A DNA stretch of 64,000 nt from Clostridiales bacterium (GCA_018376135.1 JAHABX010000009.1:54398-118397); one strand, 5' to 3'; shown: positions 1 to 8,670, numbered from the stretch's first letter. The notes: a model not told the origin generated them from the letters alone. Numbers and translations are program-made.

Positions 1-228
1 CTCTATGCCCCTCTCAGATGCGCGCAGAACCATAAAATCCCGATCCATTGTGGTACTCGCAAAGGTATCCCGCAGAATCACATCCAGCTCAATATACATC
101 AATTGCAGCTCCACTGCTGCCGGTGCCAACGCATCATAAATAATAGACCCTTCCCGCTTGTCCATCTCATCCGGGACCCTGTTCAACATCCTCTCGAGAA
201 TGCTCTCATAAGTAATGTTCTCGTACAT
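1..228 (-). CDS. Baseplate J-like protein (XkdT type), cut by the left window edge
   Basis: Only the first 76 residues are inside the window. They begin MYENITYESILERMLNRV and contain REGSIIYDALAPAAVELQ, the characteristic N-terminus of the baseplate J / PBSX XkdT family that forms the wedge of contractile-tail baseplates. The ATG at 228 overlaps the stop of the upstream gene as TAATG, so translation is probably coupled. It follows the DUF2634 gene exactly as xkdT follows xkdS in PBSX. The rest of the protein and the remaining tail-fibre and lysis genes must lie left of position 1. Confidence 0.85.
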   Translation of the reverse strand, partial: MYENITYESILERMLNRVPDEMDKREGSIIYDALAPAAVELQLMYIELDVILRDTFASTTMDRDFMVLRASERGIE

Positions 229-632
229 TACACCCTTACCTCCGTATCCATTGCAATCTCACCATACATCGTATGTACGGTAAATGACACTCTCACAACT
301 CCCTGCTCCTTCGTGCCGAAACTAAAGGAGCTGCAGGAAAGGATCCTGCGGTCACACGACAGGGCATCTTCAATTCTTCTTTTAATCTCCGGGCACACAT
401 AGGATATGGGCTCTCCGAATAGATCTTCAAATTCTACTCCATAATTCCAGGAGTAGATAATATACCGATATCTCTCTGTACTCAGAATTTTATAGATGGT
501 CTGTTTTACCGCTTCGCGACCTTGGCAATACCCGCTTATATATCTCCTGTCCATATGCATTTTGTATGTCTTATCCGGCAGCTCCTCAATCTCGATTCCC
601 GCTTCCAGAAAGCCATTTACACCTGGTATCAT
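228..632 (-). CDS. DUF2634 / XkdS-like baseplate protein
   Basis: A 134-residue protein with the gp25/DUF2634 pattern: a central DRRYISGYCQGREAVKQTIY segment, then an acidic GVEFEDLFGE stretch and a beta-rich C-terminus. In PBSX-like and other contractile-tailed phages this family sits between XkdR and XkdT and corresponds to the gp25-like sheath-initiation or wedge component of the baseplate. It starts 2 bp after the DUF2577 gene and overlaps the next gene by TAATG. The family assignment comes from sequence and order; the exact position in the baseplate is inferred. Confidence 0.8.
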   Translation of the reverse strand: MIPGVNGFLEAGIEIEELPDKTYKMHMDRRYISGYCQGREAVKQTIYKILSTERYRYIIYSWNYGVEFEDLFGEPISYVCPEIKRRIEDALSCDRRILSCSSFSFGTKEQGVVRVSFTVHTMYGEIAMDTEVRV

Positions 633-634
633 GT

Positions 635-1018
635 CTATCCCACCTTATCTAATACAATATATTTCTGACCTCCCTGCTGCTGTGCAAGAATCACTTCATC
701 GCCTTTTGACAGTCCATTGTGGATCGTCACCAATTTTATTCCGGAAATCACATGCTTGTGGACTTCAAAAGCCTCTTCTCCGCTTCCGCCAGACGTTTCT
801 CCTGTCTCCCATTCTGCCGTGATTGCTGTCTCGTAATCTGTTACATTCCTTGTGAGCACAAGCTGCGCCGTTCCCAGAATCATTTTCTGTTCCACGCTGA
901 TCTGAAGCGGCTCTGTACTAACCACCTTGCCAAAATATATGCCGGACGGTTTTCCAGCTGCAACAGCTTCCGTTGCCGCCCGTTTTACCACCTGCAAAAG
1001 CTCCGTGTAGTCAGGCAA
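635..1018 (-). CDS. DUF2577 / XkdR-like tail protein
   Basis: 127 residues, the usual length of the DUF2577 family. After an N-terminal amphipathic helix (YTELLQVVKRAATEAVAAGK) it is beta-rich, with the conserved sense of 'G-V-V-S-x-x-P-L-x-I' (GKVVSTEPLQISVEQK) and the end KGDEVILAQQQGGQKYIVLD. Such proteins accompany XkdQ and XkdS in PBSX-type baseplates and probably form part of the hub. Its start overlaps the 3' end of the XkdQ-like gene by 8 bp, which suggests translational coupling. Confidence 0.75.
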   Translation of the reverse strand: MPDYTELLQVVKRAATEAVAAGKPSGIYFGKVVSTEPLQISVEQKMILGTAQLVLTRNVTDYETAITAEWETGETSGGSGEEAFEVHKHVISGIKLVTIHNGLSKGDEVILAQQQGGQKYIVLDKVG

Positions 1019-1970
1019 TAAATTCCCCTCCTCTCAATGTCAGGTCCATAAAATGTTCATCCAGATTGAAAATATGCCTGCACTTCTCTACCAGCATTAG
1101 ATTCTGAAGCTTTACATCTCCCAAATCCAGCATGACGGGAAGCATTGATCCGGCACGCACCCTGCAGTCTCCAAGTGCATTTTTGATGCTCAGCCTCCTC
1201 GTCTTTTTGTTGTACAGCGACAAAAGGGATTCTACCTTAGTCTGTCCATTCTCACCTTCCTGTAGTGTATCGTAATACTGCAACACTCCCCACTCATTGA
1301 TATTTCCAGAATCCTGTGCAATGTACACATCTCTCTGACCAGTCTGATCATTGTCAAAGATCAATTTGATCCTATTATAGGTCTGTTCATCAATGCTGGA
1401 GGAGCAATCATAGGTTTCTGCCGTCTCCTCATCAATCAGAAGATTTAATCGCATATTGTCCAGACCTTTCAAAGCTATCGCCCCGAAATCATCATACATC
1501 ACATACATATACCGCTGATTCTCCAGAGTCAGATCCAGCGCATTCTGGATCATATCAAATAAGGTCACATTGTCTTCCACCCGGGAAGCAATCTTAAATT
1601 CCGTATCCTCCAGGTCACCGGTTTTCATCTGGAAATCGTCTGCGATCATTTTCACCAGCTCAGCTGCTGTCTTATTTTCGTATACATATGTGTCCTTATT
1701 TTTCAGGTACCTGAGCTGGTCATAAGCCGTTACGGTAATCACCCGCTCCTTCGACATTTTCTTCGAGAAAATGAATCCATAGAAAACGTTGCTGTCATTC
1801 CATCGGAATCGGACTGCATTCCCCTCTGTTATGTCCAAAGAATCATCCAAATGCACTTTGAAGGTCAGTTTTCCAGGAGCTCCCGCTCGCTCCGTAGTCC
1901 ATTCAATCCCTTCTTCCAGAACAGGAATGTATATCTTATCTCCATTTTGTACCAGTAACTCTGCTGCCAT
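1011..1970 (-). CDS. XkdQ-like baseplate hub protein
   Basis: 319 residues similar in pattern to XkdQ/YqbQ, the distant counterpart of gpD/gp27 hub proteins. Visible features are an N-terminal beta domain (GKLTFKVHLDDSLDITEGNA), the VTAYDQLRYLKNKDTYVYEN motif typical of the family, a helical AELVKMIADDFQMK segment, and a C-terminal RLSIKNALGDCRVRAGSMLPV region. It lies between the LysM protein and the DUF2577 gene, the same order as in PBSX. It is expected to form the central tube of the baseplate through which DNA passes; this role is inferred from the family. Confidence 0.8.
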   Translation of the reverse strand: MAAELLVQNGDKIYIPVLEEGIEWTTERAGAPGKLTFKVHLDDSLDITEGNAVRFRWNDSNVFYGFIFSKKMSKERVITVTAYDQLRYLKNKDTYVYENKTAAELVKMIADDFQMKTGDLEDTEFKIASRVEDNVTLFDMIQNALDLTLENQRYMYVMYDDFGAIALKGLDNMRLNLLIDEETAETYDCSSSIDEQTYNRIKLIFDNDQTGQRDVYIAQDSGNINEWGVLQYYDTLQEGENGQTKVESLLSLYNKKTRRLSIKNALGDCRVRAGSMLPVMLDLGDVKLQNLMLVEKCRHIFNLDEHFMDLTLRGGEFIA

Positions 1971-1980
1971 CCTTTCCTCC

Positions 1981-2646
1981 TTATGCCGGGATCGTCAAAA
2001 CCTGCCCCGGATAGATCAGGTTTGGATTCTTGATCTTGTCCGTATTGGCGTTATAGATGGTTGTATACTTGCTGCCATTCCCGTAAAAACGCTTGGCAAT
2101 GTTCCACAGGCAATCCCTTTTCACAACTGTATAGGACTGTGCTGCCGGTGCATTTCCAACCTCCCGCGCCGGAGCTACAACTGCTTTCGGCTTACTGGAC
2201 GCAAAAGAAATATTGCAGGTCTTGGTCCCATAAGATCGATACTGTTTGAGCTTAATGCTGACAACAACATCAAATCCATCTCCTGCGTCTTCTTTTATGG
2301 AATACTCCTCCAGCGACACTTTCATGTTCGTGTCAAACAGCATCTGACCATCCGGCAACACGCGGGTTACAATAAACTGAAACGATTTTTTCCCTGTTTT
2401 CAGTCCCTCCAGCTTGTCAAGAAAGTAGCTCGCCCTTTGGAAACCGCTCTTATATACTGCGAAGCTATACTTCACATTTGGAAGCCTCATATCGAATTCA
2501 ATATCCGTAAGCCCCGGTGTTTTCAGTATATTGATCTGCCCTTCGTTGATCAGAGTGTACGTCTTATTCGCATTTTCGATCTTCATGTTCAGCTTCTCCG
2601 GCGGTATGGGAAGAAGCGTTTTATCCAGGTAAAAGTGATAAGCCAT
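1981..2646 (-). CDS. LysM-domain tail/baseplate protein (XkdP-like)
   Basis: 221 residues. The N-terminal two thirds is the beta-rich domain of XkdP-type tail proteins (FYLDKTLLPIPPEKLNMKIE). The last 50 residues are a LysM peptidoglycan-binding module, recognised from YTVVKRDCLWNIAKRFYGNG, the IYNANTDKIKNPNLIYPG segment and the terminal QVLTIPA. It sits between tape measure and hub, as in PBSX-like phages, and probably attaches the baseplate hub to the tube end and contacts cell wall during injection. Its ATG overlaps the tape-measure stop codon (TAATG). Confidence 0.85.
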   Translation of the reverse strand: MAYHFYLDKTLLPIPPEKLNMKIENANKTYTLINEGQINILKTPGLTDIEFDMRLPNVKYSFAVYKSGFQRASYFLDKLEGLKTGKKSFQFIVTRVLPDGQMLFDTNMKVSLEEYSIKEDAGDGFDVVVSIKLKQYRSYGTKTCNISFASSKPKAVVAPAREVGNAPAAQSYTVVKRDCLWNIAKRFYGNGSKYTTIYNANTDKIKNPNLIYPGQVLTIPA

Positions 2647-4775
2647 TATTTATGCACCCCCTCCGCCGCCTGTTCGATGGCTTCATTCATGCCATCCGTA
2701 AACTGAGTAACCATTCCGTCAATATCCATTCCAGAGTTCACGCTATTATAATTCGTCTGCTCCACTTTGATCTCCGCCGTTGTAAACCGATTGATTGCCT
2801 CTGTCTCCGCTGCATCTCGAAGATACTTCAGGTTTTCGTTCGTGATGTCCACTTCATCGGCGATTGCAGATGTGTTATCCGCTGTCGATGCAATATTATC
2901 CGCCACGCTCCCTGCTCCTGCAGATGTATAAGCGCTGTCAATATCCGGGAACCTTGAAGATACGTCAAAGGCTCCGGCAATGGATTTCTCCACGCCTGCG
3001 CCCCAGTTATACCCATTGTCAAATGCATCCGTCATATCCATACGATCTGCTCTGGAATTCGGAGCTTCCCTGGACAATGCGATCGCCGTCTCATTTTTCC
3101 CCCAGGAAATAACTTCTGCCTGAAGATTACTAAGCCCGCCTGTCCAGTCCGTCCCAAATATGGCATCAATAATGGTTGTAACAACTTTTCCAAGAGACAA
3201 AAACCAGGAAATGATCTGCCCAATCAGATTTGCTACCGCACCTCCAAAGCTGTCAAATCCCCCATTGCACACATTCAATATCCACTCTACACCCCCGAGA
3301 AATCCTTCCGCAAAACTCCAGATGTGCTGTATAATTGCATCCAACACACCGAGCACCGTATTGTAGATCAGGGCTACAAGCCACATAATAGCTCCCGCGA
3401 TCAAACCGGTTGCGGAATACGTAGACCCAGTCCATGCATTATACGCTCCTACAATCGCGTAGACCGCTGCAATCACTGCGATAATAGCAATCAGTATCCA
3501 GGTAAGCGGGCAGGCATACATCGCCGCATTCAGCCCTTGCTGTGCTGCAATCTCCGCCGCCTTTGCCGCGGTCAATCTCCCTGTAGCCGCTGCCTGAAGC
3601 ATCTGTGCTGCCGCCATTGCGACATGGATCCCATGCCCAATCATCCCTGCTGCGTTTGCCGACATCTGCCACCCATAATAGACTGCAAGAGCGGCGGCAG
3701 CCCCCATAATGATCGGTCCGATCCACGACCAATTATCCACAATAAAAGCTCCTCCAGATGCCAGGATATTTACCAGCCCAAGCGCCACGGAAGATGCGAA
3801 GACCAGACCACTGATCAGACCGTCGCATGCGCTGTCAAAATCTTCATTGTTCGCAATTTCATTCATCTGCGTGAGCACCGGTGTGAAAGCCATCAATGCC
3901 CTATTTTTCATCAAATTTGCAGCCTGACCGAACGTTTTTGGCATAGCTTCAAATTCTTCGTTTATCCTATCCGTCGCTCCCAGCATGGCATCTTTAACGA
4001 TATCTGCTGTGATCTGCCCCTCCGATGCCATCTCTCTGATCTCTCCGATCGGCGCCTCCAGATAATCTGCAATCGTCTGGATGATATTCGGTGCCGACTC
4101 AAATACTGCGTTCAATTCCTCTCCCCGGAGGACTCCGGATCCGAGCGCCTGTGTCAGCTGTAAGGATGCCGAACGCATCTCCTCCTGACTGGCTCCTGCA
4201 ACGACAAAGGACTTATTCAGGTTTTCTGCGAACTGGATCGTCTCATCATTGGACGCAAATGCATCCCCTGCCCTCTGTCCCAGCTTCGCCACTACATCCA
4301 TAGTGTCCATGTAAGAGCCCCTGGATCTTTGTGCTGAAGCAAATATCTTCTGCTGCAGCTCCTCTGTGGTCTGGAGACCATCATTCATCAGGTTCAGCCT
4401 GGCAGTCGTCTGCGTATACTGATCCGATAAATTTGTCGCTCCCTGGATTCCCTGCATCGTCAGATACGTCGCTGCAAGCTTCTTCACGGAACTCAATAAT
4501 TTGTTTGACTCCTTGGTACCGGCTCCTATTTTTCTGTTATACTCATCCTGCCGCTGTGTATTTTGCTGGATCTGCTGTTCCATCATATCCATAGCCGCAT
4601 TCGCTTCCGCCAGCTCTGTTCGGATGGCTCCGGCATCAAATCCCTGGAAAGAATTCTCGCATGAATTCTGCATGGCTTCAAAGGAGCTGATCGTCATATT
4701 CAGGGCATTGGTAATGCTGGTCAGAGGACCCGTCATCAAATCCGTCAACTGTATCGTTGCCGATATACTTCCCAT
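2646..4775 (-). CDS. Phage tail tape measure protein
   Basis: 709 residues. A coiled-coil N-terminus (AELAEANAAMDMMEQQIQQN) leads into the tape_meas_nterm domain at about residues 90-300 (TYLTMQGIQGATNLSDQYTQ, RSRGSYMDTMDVVAKLGQRA). Several hydrophobic segments follow between about 320 and 540, then a C-terminal polar part. Tape measure proteins set tail length, bind the chaperones encoded just upstream, and later insert in the host membrane. Its length fits a tail somewhat shorter than lambda's. The ATG at 4775 lies 3 bp beyond the stop of the frameshifted chaperone, with AAGGGA upstream as ribosome binding site. Confidence 0.92.
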   Translation of the reverse strand: MGSISATIQLTDLMTGPLTSITNALNMTISSFEAMQNSCENSFQGFDAGAIRTELAEANAAMDMMEQQIQQNTQRQDEYNRKIGAGTKESNKLLSSVKKLAATYLTMQGIQGATNLSDQYTQTTARLNLMNDGLQTTEELQQKIFASAQRSRGSYMDTMDVVAKLGQRAGDAFASNDETIQFAENLNKSFVVAGASQEEMRSASLQLTQALGSGVLRGEELNAVFESAPNIIQTIADYLEAPIGEIREMASEGQITADIVKDAMLGATDRINEEFEAMPKTFGQAANLMKNRALMAFTPVLTQMNEIANNEDFDSACDGLISGLVFASSVALGLVNILASGGAFIVDNWSWIGPIIMGAAAALAVYYGWQMSANAAGMIGHGIHVAMAAAQMLQAAATGRLTAAKAAEIAAQQGLNAAMYACPLTWILIAIIAVIAAVYAIVGAYNAWTGSTYSATGLIAGAIMWLVALIYNTVLGVLDAIIQHIWSFAEGFLGGVEWILNVCNGGFDSFGGAVANLIGQIISWFLSLGKVVTTIIDAIFGTDWTGGLSNLQAEVISWGKNETAIALSREAPNSRADRMDMTDAFDNGYNWGAGVEKSIAGAFDVSSRFPDIDSAYTSAGAGSVADNIASTADNTSAIADEVDITNENLKYLRDAAETEAINRFTTAEIKVEQTNYNSVNSGMDIDGMVTQFTDGMNEAIEQAAEGVHK

Positions 4776-4778
4776 AAG

Positions 4779-4973
4779 CTACTTTCCCTTCTTTTTTCTC
4801 TCTGCCTTTTTCGCCTCTGCTTTTTCTTTCTCGATCCGGAAATCAATCGACGCAATAACGAATGCACGCTCCTCTATGCTCAATTGGCAAAACACAGAGG
4901 GGAGTATATGAAGCTTCTGCAGAGCATAGTGTGCGTAGGAAGCTTCTCCATCCCCTCCGTCAATCAGTTTTTT
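4779..4973 (-). CDS. -1 frame extension of the tail assembly chaperone (G-T type)
   Basis: This open frame has no start codon of its own. Entering it from the XkdN-like gene by a -1 slip at 4967-4973 adds about 63 residues (LIDGGDGEASYAHYALQKLH, then FVIASIDFRIEKEKAEAKKA) and ends at the TAG at 4779-4781. The HYALQKLH..LP and FVIASIDFRIEKEK motifs are typical of the second tail-chaperone domain that follows XkdN-like proteins in Clostridium phages. The fused product (4779-5395) would be the gpGT-like form that binds the tape measure. Family knowledge supports the role; the frameshift itself is inferred from sequence. Confidence 0.8.
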   Translation of the reverse strand, partial: KKLIDGGDGEASYAHYALQKLHILPSVFCQLSIEERAFVIASIDFRIEKEKAEAKKAERKKKGK

Positions 4974-5395
4974 GCTTCTTCTATTCTTTCCTTCATGGTG
5001 GTCTCCAGACCGCTGTACTGCTGAATGAACGTTGCCAGATCATTGTATTCCACCGGGTCATCCACCATCTCAACAATCAAGTCCTCAGGGCATGCAACAC
5101 CATAGGAGTCCTGAAGCTCTGCATCATGCAGATCCGGGAATACCACGGATGCCGCGATCATCTTGGCAATGTACTTACTGCTCAATACCTTTGGACGGAA
5201 TACATTGGGTTTTCCCGTCACCGGTACCTCAATCGTACATTCCTCTCGAAGTTTTTCATTTTCACTGGTACTAATGGCACGGATCTCCCATTCCAGCGGT
5301 TTCCCATCCGTTCCGCAAAGAGATTTTGTTGCTGCATATTTTGTATTCTGTTTTTGAATCTTGTTCTTCTTTAAGAACATAGCTAATCCTGACAT
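4964..5395 (-). CDS. XkdN-like tail assembly chaperone (short, zero-frame form)
   Basis: 143 residues from the ATG at 5395, which has GGGAGG seven bases upstream; an ATG at 5398 and a TTG at 5410 are alternatives. The family pattern is visible in FLKKNKIQKQNTKYAATKSL, EWEIRAIS, a beta strand IEVPVTGKPNVF, and the acidic PEDLIVEMVDDPVEYNDLAT. XkdN-type proteins coat the tape measure before tube polymerisation and are not in the virion. The gene ends at a TGA immediately behind a slippery heptamer, giving short and long forms in a fixed ratio, as for lambda gpG/gpGT. Confidence 0.85.
   Translation of the reverse strand: MSGLAMFLKKNKIQKQNTKYAATKSLCGTDGKPLEWEIRAISTSENEKLREECTIEVPVTGKPNVFRPKVLSSKYIAKMIAASVVFPDLHDAELQDSYGVACPEDLIVEMVDDPVEYNDLATFIQQYSGLETTMKERIEEAKN
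4967..4973 (-). promoter_or_regulatory. Programmed -1 ribosomal frameshift site, A AAA AAC
   Basis: On the minus strand the zero-frame codons GCA AAA AAC TGA contain a canonical X XXY YYZ heptamer (A AAA AAC) directly followed by the stop codon. A -1 slip avoids the stop and continues for 63 codons. No convincing downstream pseudoknot was identified by eye. The position, between tube and tape-measure genes, is where nearly all long-tailed phages place such a site. Confidence 0.85.
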
Positions 5396-5440
5396 CATCT
5401 TTCCTCCCGTCAAAAGAAGCGGAGCTTGCGCCCCGCCTGA

Positions 5441-5914
5441 TTACATATAACTTGGATTCTTGTACTTGCTCTCCGTGTCATAATCCATTGCGTATCCTTC
5501 GATTGTCTGCTCGACAAATTCGCCGTCCGCGTCAAACATGGACAGAAGCACATCTCCATCAATAATACAATCCCTGTAAATCTTCCGGGATGTACCAATA
5601 CTGGCTGCTCCGTCACTGGAAGATACCTGTATGTCAAATGTGGGCAGAATTCCCGTTTTCTTAAACTCCTCCACCACATCATCAAACATCTCCGAGCACT
5701 TGTAAACGGTCATGCTGAAGGAGATCGTCATTCCATTTGCCTTCCTGCCTTTGATAAGTTTCCCGAGGATAGGTACTTCTGCCGTCTCTATCCCCGCTTT
5801 CGCCTCGAACTCCTTGGCATTCATCATCGCGTACCGTTTTCCGCTGATCGTTACATAACAGGTCGCCTGCCTTGCGCTTGGCGCATCCTGCGGATTAAAA
5901 AAAGCGTTTGCCAT
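5441..5914 (-). CDS. Tail tube protein (XkdM-like)
   Basis: 157 residues, typical for the DUF2001/XkdM tube family. The N-terminus MANAFFNPQDAPSARQATCY with the following TISGKRYAMM is the signature of this family in Clostridium phages, and IKGRKANGMTISFSMTVYKC is the conserved beta hairpin. The subunits stack as hexamers to form the inner tube of the contractile tail. It lies directly downstream of the sheath gene, as in PBSX, with a 10-bp gap suggesting co-transcription. Confidence 0.9.
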   Translation of the reverse strand: MANAFFNPQDAPSARQATCYVTISGKRYAMMNAKEFEAKAGIETAEVPILGKLIKGRKANGMTISFSMTVYKCSEMFDDVVEEFKKTGILPTFDIQVSSSDGAASIGTSRKIYRDCIIDGDVLLSMFDADGEFVEQTIEGYAMDYDTESKYKNPSYM

Positions 5915-5924
5915 GTCTGCCTCC

Positions 5925-7235
5925 TTACTGGACTGTCACAGTCATATACAGCTTGTCCATCGCGTTTACAACAGTAATGGTATCTGCAACAACTACAGTC
6001 CCTTTATCATTCCCCTGAGTAACAATGACCATGTTCTCGTCAAATTCTTCTATCGCCCTCATATCCTGAAGCTGCTTGTGCTCATAAACAATATCCGACC
6101 AGAGAGACGCCCGACCATCTGCATCGTTCTGGACAACCCCCAGATACTTTGTAGCAAATATGTGGGCGATATCCGTGGCGATCTGATCCACCACGCGAAT
6201 AGTCTGGTTGCTCTTAAAGATTTCTCCTTTGTCCTCCGTCACTGTGACCATGGAATTGACATCCTTGAGCACCCGGATGTCGCTGCCTACCTTATGGAGC
6301 ACAAGCTCTCCATTCTTAATCGCATTCTCCAGCTGCTTCTGCGTGTAATCCACATTCACTGCAAATTCTCCGTCATACTTCCGATTTACATTAGATGCAT
6401 TTACTTCGCAGCCTGCAATGATCCCGGTCACCCAGTAGACCAACGATGCCTTTGACCACCCTGCATCGGTAACCGCATTCTTTACATTTACAACGCCCTC
6501 GTAATCCGCCGCTTTATTGTATAAGACGGTCTGGAACTTTACGCCTACTTCATCTCTCATGCGCTCCGTAAAAGCCGCATACAGACCAGCTACTGTCTCA
6601 TCTGTGGTTACAGCACCAATCGCATTGACTGCCGGATAGCTCTCGATCTTGTTCAGGAATGTCTGATGGCAGTCTCCGTCTACCTCCCCGTTCGTTCCCC
6701 CTGTGAGCGGAGTGGAGGCAGTCTTCTGAAGAGCCGTACTATCCGACCATATTACATAATCATTGTCCTGCAGCTCTGCCGCTGTGGATACCGTCTGGCT
6801 GTCCACCAACGCCGTTCCCAAATACAGGGATACGTCGAACATGGTTGTCTCATCCACATTTTCCTGGATAACGACCCTCAGGTCATTCCCACGTATTCCG
6901 CAATACCTTGCCGTTGCATAATCATTTGATGCCTTTACACCTCCGCTGGTAAGCTTATATGCATACAATGTGGTCGTGTGCGCAAACAGATCTCTCAGCC
7001 CCTTCAGTCGGCTGTCTGTGTAATCATATCCGAAGATCTTTCGGGAATTCTTCTGGAAGTCCCCATTTGTCACCTCGAATATCGCTCCATCCACTCCCCA
7101 GTCCAACTCCAGCGGCATTGCCGCATACCCGCGGTCTCCAACCGTGGCTGTCGCACTGGATGCAGAAACAAAATTGATATAAGCCCCCGGAAGCGTCTTA
7201 TTCTGGGTTGCAAATATACCTCCGCCAAGTGCCAT
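5925..7235 (-). CDS. Phage tail sheath protein (XkdK-like)
   Basis: 436 residues, the usual length for the short sheath proteins of PBSX-like particles. The start MALGGGIFATQNKTLPGAYI is diagnostic, as are RGYAAMPLELDWGVDGAIFE, TPLTGGTNGEVDGD and the C-terminal GEIFKSNQTIRVVDQIATDI. Sheath subunits wrap the tube and contract to drive it through the envelope, so this gene places the phage in the contractile (myovirus) group. The ATG overlaps the stop of the preceding small gene (TAATG). Confidence 0.93.
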   Translation of the reverse strand: MALGGGIFATQNKTLPGAYINFVSASSATATVGDRGYAAMPLELDWGVDGAIFEVTNGDFQKNSRKIFGYDYTDSRLKGLRDLFAHTTTLYAYKLTSGGVKASNDYATARYCGIRGNDLRVVIQENVDETTMFDVSLYLGTALVDSQTVSTAAELQDNDYVIWSDSTALQKTASTPLTGGTNGEVDGDCHQTFLNKIESYPAVNAIGAVTTDETVAGLYAAFTERMRDEVGVKFQTVLYNKAADYEGVVNVKNAVTDAGWSKASLVYWVTGIIAGCEVNASNVNRKYDGEFAVNVDYTQKQLENAIKNGELVLHKVGSDIRVLKDVNSMVTVTEDKGEIFKSNQTIRVVDQIATDIAHIFATKYLGVVQNDADGRASLWSDIVYEHKQLQDMRAIEEFDENMVIVTQGNDKGTVVVADTITVVNAMDKLYMTVTVQ

Positions 7236-7426
7236 TATTTCTTCACCTTTCCTTTCTTAAACGCCATAATCTTTTCATCCATCTCAGATATGGTGATCGT
7301 CTTCCCGTCCGGAAGAAGTGCATCGATCAGATCTTTCTGCCCCTCATACCGGTCCGAGTTCATCAGCTGCTCCTTCGTAAAAGCAGCCGTTCCCTGCGGT
7401 TCTTCCGCTCTTTTCTTTACTGCCAT
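7235..7426 (-). CDS. Small conserved phage protein upstream of the sheath gene
   Basis: 63 residues, highly charged, with a predicted helical centre (TKEQLMNSDRYEGQKDLIDA) and a basic tail. I do not recognise a named domain. Small proteins of this size and sequence style are regularly found between the tail terminator and the sheath gene in Clostridium phages, so it is likely a real minor tail or assembly protein. It overlaps the sheath start by TAATG, so the two are probably translationally coupled. Confidence 0.65.
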   Translation of the reverse strand: MAVKKRAEEPQGTAAFTKEQLMNSDRYEGQKDLIDALLPDGKTITISEMDEKIMAFKKGKVKK

Positions 7427-7430
7427 CCTT

Positions 7431-7862
7431 TTATCCTTCCACCTCCGTATCTACTGTTACATTTTCCATTTCCACCTGCTGCCCTGGCTTGCACAGGAAA
7501 ACATTGAAATCCACGGTGAATATCAGAACCTTCTCCTCTATCCTGGACTCCATATCTGTTCCACGGATCAGCGAATCCCCCGCCCGGATCAGTTCCAGGC
7601 ATCCAAACAATCGTTCTGCCACCTTCAGACATTCCGCTCTTGGCTCTTCCGAATCAGGAAAGTAATGAATGCCAAACGAATGTGCTCTGCGGTATCGCTG
7701 CGCCAACTGCGCCTCACTCTCCTGTCCGATACAGAGCACAAAAAAACAGGGTCCATCAAACCCCTGTTCTAATGATTCCGTATGTATTTCATAACTCTGT
7801 TCCAGTCCATTAAATTCTTCGTCAACAGCCAGGCAGATTCCATCTATAATTTCCTGGATCAT
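7431..7862 (-). CDS. Tail terminator-like protein (DUF6838 type)
   Basis: 143 residues, beginning with the helix MIQEIIDGICLAVDEEF and the family-typical segment ESLEQGFDGPCFFVLCIGQE. This size, fold pattern and position (after the gp10-like protein, before the sheath) match the tail-terminator/completion proteins that cap the tube and sheath before joining to the head. The start overlaps the end of the preceding gene by 4 bp. The family name is from memory of the pattern; the cap role is inferred from synteny. Confidence 0.7.
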   Translation of the reverse strand: MIQEIIDGICLAVDEEFNGLEQSYEIHTESLEQGFDGPCFFVLCIGQESEAQLAQRYRRAHSFGIHYFPDSEEPRAECLKVAERLFGCLELIRAGDSLIRGTDMESRIEEKVLIFTVDFNVFLCKPGQQVEMENVTVDTEVEG

Positions 7863-8299
7863 TTAAAGATCTCCCCCAGTCTTTTCTGAAGCATCTTTTC
7901 GACAACAGATGGCGCAACGTTTTTGATTTCTTTTTCCGATACAGTCAACATAAAATGACCATTCACCCAGCCTTTTTTAAGTTTTTTCCCAATTGCCGGA
8001 ACATATCGTCCCACCTCCTGACGATGACCGTATTCAACGTAGGAAGCATATTCGGCGCTGTTGATAATTTCAATCGTATAATCGCTGCCCTGTTTCTGAA
8101 TCTTATATACAGACCAGTTTCTTCTTAAATTTCCACTATCCACAGGGGTTCGTTTAACCACCATTTTCAGCAATCTTTGCGAAAGAATTTTTACGCTGTC
8201 TTCAATAAACTGCTCCAATTCTTCGTCACGGAATTTCTCTATCTGTTTCTGCAAATCCTTTAATCCATCAAATTTACACTTCCCGTACTTTGCCATCAT
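7859..8299 (-). CDS. HK97 gp10-like neck/tail completion protein
   Basis: 147 residues from the ATG at 8299, which overlaps the preceding stop codon; a second ATG follows at 8296. The conserved core of the HK97-gp10/minor capsid family is visible: RLLKMVVKRTPVDSGNLRRN, then the VEYGHRQ motif of a tyrosine/histidine-containing beta strand. These proteins form part of the head-tail neck. The order connector, closure, gp10-like, terminator, sheath is standard for siphovirus- and myovirus-type head-tail joining. Confidence 0.85.
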   Translation of the reverse strand: MMAKYGKCKFDGLKDLQKQIEKFRDEELEQFIEDSVKILSQRLLKMVVKRTPVDSGNLRRNWSVYKIQKQGSDYTIEIINSAEYASYVEYGHRQEVGRYVPAIGKKLKKGWVNGHFMLTVSEKEIKNVAPSVVEKMLQKRLGEIFK

Positions 8300-8670
8300 G
8301 CCCACCCTTCAAATAATTTCAAGCTGACCTCCTGATGCGTCTGATAAACCGCAGGCTTCCCACTGCTCTGATAAGTCTCTTTCACACCATTCTGAGTGAT
8401 CACCATTTTGGATCCCGGTTTCACAACGATCTCCGGTGCCATGTACACCTTAATCGACTGTTCCAGACTGGAAGCTATTTCAGAACTCCCTGCGCTTGGG
8501 CTGCTGTAATGGGACAGCCTGCATGGCTGTCCCTCCAGCACTACCACCTCCCGATTTCCTGTAGATCTGTTCTCTTTCCGGTATTTCTGATATTCCATAA
8601 CTGTACAGGAGCCTGTATAGAGCTTTTCTACCAGCTCCCTTGCTTTTACCACCTGACTTTTCGATAACAT
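8296..8670 (-). CDS. Putative head closure protein
   Basis: 124 residues without a strong named match by eye. The beta-rich composition, the RKENRSTGNREVVVLEGQPC and CRLSHYSS segments and the place between the connector and gp10-like genes fit a head-closure (stopper) protein, as for YqbH/gp16-type proteins. It overlaps its upstream neighbour by 25 bp and its downstream neighbour by a few bases, consistent with tightly coupled morphogenesis genes. Function is from synteny only. Confidence 0.6.
   Translation of the reverse strand: MLSKSQVVKARELVEKLYTGSCTVMEYQKYRKENRSTGNREVVVLEGQPCRLSHYSSPSAGSSEIASSLEQSIKVYMAPEIVVKPGSKMVITQNGVKETYQSSGKPAVYQTHQEVSLKLFEGWA

Noticed and set aside
3324..4163. 279-codon plus-strand ORF opposite the tape measure gene
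   Set aside because: It is the antisense shadow of a well-supported gene, rich in Cys, His and Arg, without start signals.
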